DNA from: Paracoccaceae bacterium
GTDB taxonomy: Bacteria; Pseudomonadota; Alphaproteobacteria; Rhodobacterales; Rhodobacteraceae
DNA: 7,759 bases
Direction: 5' to 3'
Assembly (NCBI GenBank): GCA_002401945.1
Contig: NVUP01000028.1
Coordinates: forward strand, 1,792-9,550
Below are positions 7,324-7,759 of this stretch, in pieces. A model generated the notes under the pieces. It saw only the letters and a list, made by a program, of their open reading frames with translations, was not told where the DNA came from and did no database searches. A program made the position numbers and the translations under genes. Within the stretch, counting starts at the first letter, position 1. The number at the start of each line of letters is the position of its first letter.

Positions 7324-7759
7324 TCGGAGTTGTCAGCTGGGCCGCTGACCGGGCCCGAATGGTTTTGGCCTTCATTGTTATCTCAATACTGGTCGGCGGG
7401 TTTGCCTATTCCATCCTACCTAAAGAAGGCGAGCCGGATATTGAAATTCCGGCTCTATTCATCTCAGTCCCCTTCCCCGGCATTTCCGCCGTGGACAGCG
7501 AAAGCCTGCTGGTCAAGGTGATGGAGACCGAACTGTCCGACCTGGACGGTCTGAAGAAGATGAGCGCGACCGCCGCCGAAAGCTATGCCGGCATAGCGCT
7601 TGAGTTCGATTTTGGTTGGGACAAGACGGCGATCATGGCCGACGTGCGGAACGCTATGAACTCGGCCCAGGCCGATTTTCCTGCCGGCGCCGAAGCCTAT
7701 TCCATCACTGAAATCAACTTCTCGGAATTCCCCATTGTTATCGTCAACCTGACCGGTGA
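7320..7759 (+). CDS. RND efflux inner-membrane permease, N-terminal part (truncated by the window end)
   Basis: The frame from the ATG at 7320 runs open to the last base (146 complete codons plus two bases), so the gene continues beyond the window; family members are over 1000 residues. The start has the RND pattern: a short cytoplasmic segment (MIGVVSWAADRARMVLAF), the first transmembrane helix (about 14-33), then LPKEGEPDIEIP (33-44) and VPFPGISAVDSE (49-60), matching the family pattern of LP...P.I..P followed by yPG at the start of the porter domain. Next comes ESLLVKVMETELSDLDGLKKMSATA, equivalent to the E..l.gv.g...s stretch. The transmembrane proton-relay residues lie outside the window. 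It overlaps the adaptor stop by four bases. Drug/solvent-type or heavy-metal-type cannot be decided from this fragment. Confidence 0.93.
   Translation, partial: MIGVVSWAADRARMVLAFIVISILVGGFAYSILPKEGEPDIEIPALFISVPFPGISAVDSESLLVKVMETELSDLDGLKKMSATAAESYAGIALEFDFGWDKTAIMADVRNAMNSAQADFPAGAEAYSITEINFSEFPIVIVNLTG

Overview
The window looks like a chromosomal segment from an alphaproteobacterium, most likely the Roseobacter group of the Rhodobacteraceae. This rests on the moderately high G+C, the protein style (for example an alphaproteobacterial Der with a long acidic linker) and a YfgM-like protein, BamB and Der in a row. The genus cannot be fixed from sequence alone. Six protein genes are complete or nearly so, and one more runs off the right edge. 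There is no RNA gene, insertion sequence, CRISPR array or phage module.

Layout, left to right. Bases 1-1035 (+) are the C-terminal four fifths of seryl-tRNA synthetase (serS); the N-terminal part lies upstream of the window. A 45-base gap with a hairpin separates it from a convergent membrane fatty-acid desaturase (minus strand, 1081-2046). The 206-base gap 2047-2252 holds a rho-independent terminator for the next minus-strand operon and several dyads upstream of the desaturase. Bases 2253-5812 (minus) hold three co-directional genes, transcribed in the order YfgM/TPR-like membrane protein, bamB (lipoprotein beta-propeller), der (two-domain ribosome-assembly GTPase). A 263-base divergent intergenic region (5813-6075) follows. 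From 6076 rightward (+) there is an RND-type efflux operon: a membrane-anchored periplasmic adaptor and, overlapping it by 4 bases (ATGA), the start of the RND inner-membrane permease, still open at the window end.

How the genes relate. The yfgM-bamB-der order is the one known from E. coli (there downstream of hisS, which is not seen here). It groups an inner-membrane protein linked to the Sec translocon, a scaffold of the outer-membrane beta-barrel assembly machine, and a GTPase for 50S subunit maturation. The adaptor and permease would make the inner-membrane and periplasmic parts of a tripartite proton-driven efflux pump; no outer-membrane channel or regulator is in view. The desaturase appears to be a stand-alone unit.

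I found no convincing undescribed system. The items most worth checking are the operator-like dyads upstream of the desaturase, a related A+T-rich motif upstream of the efflux operon, and the missing regulator and outer-membrane partner of the pump.
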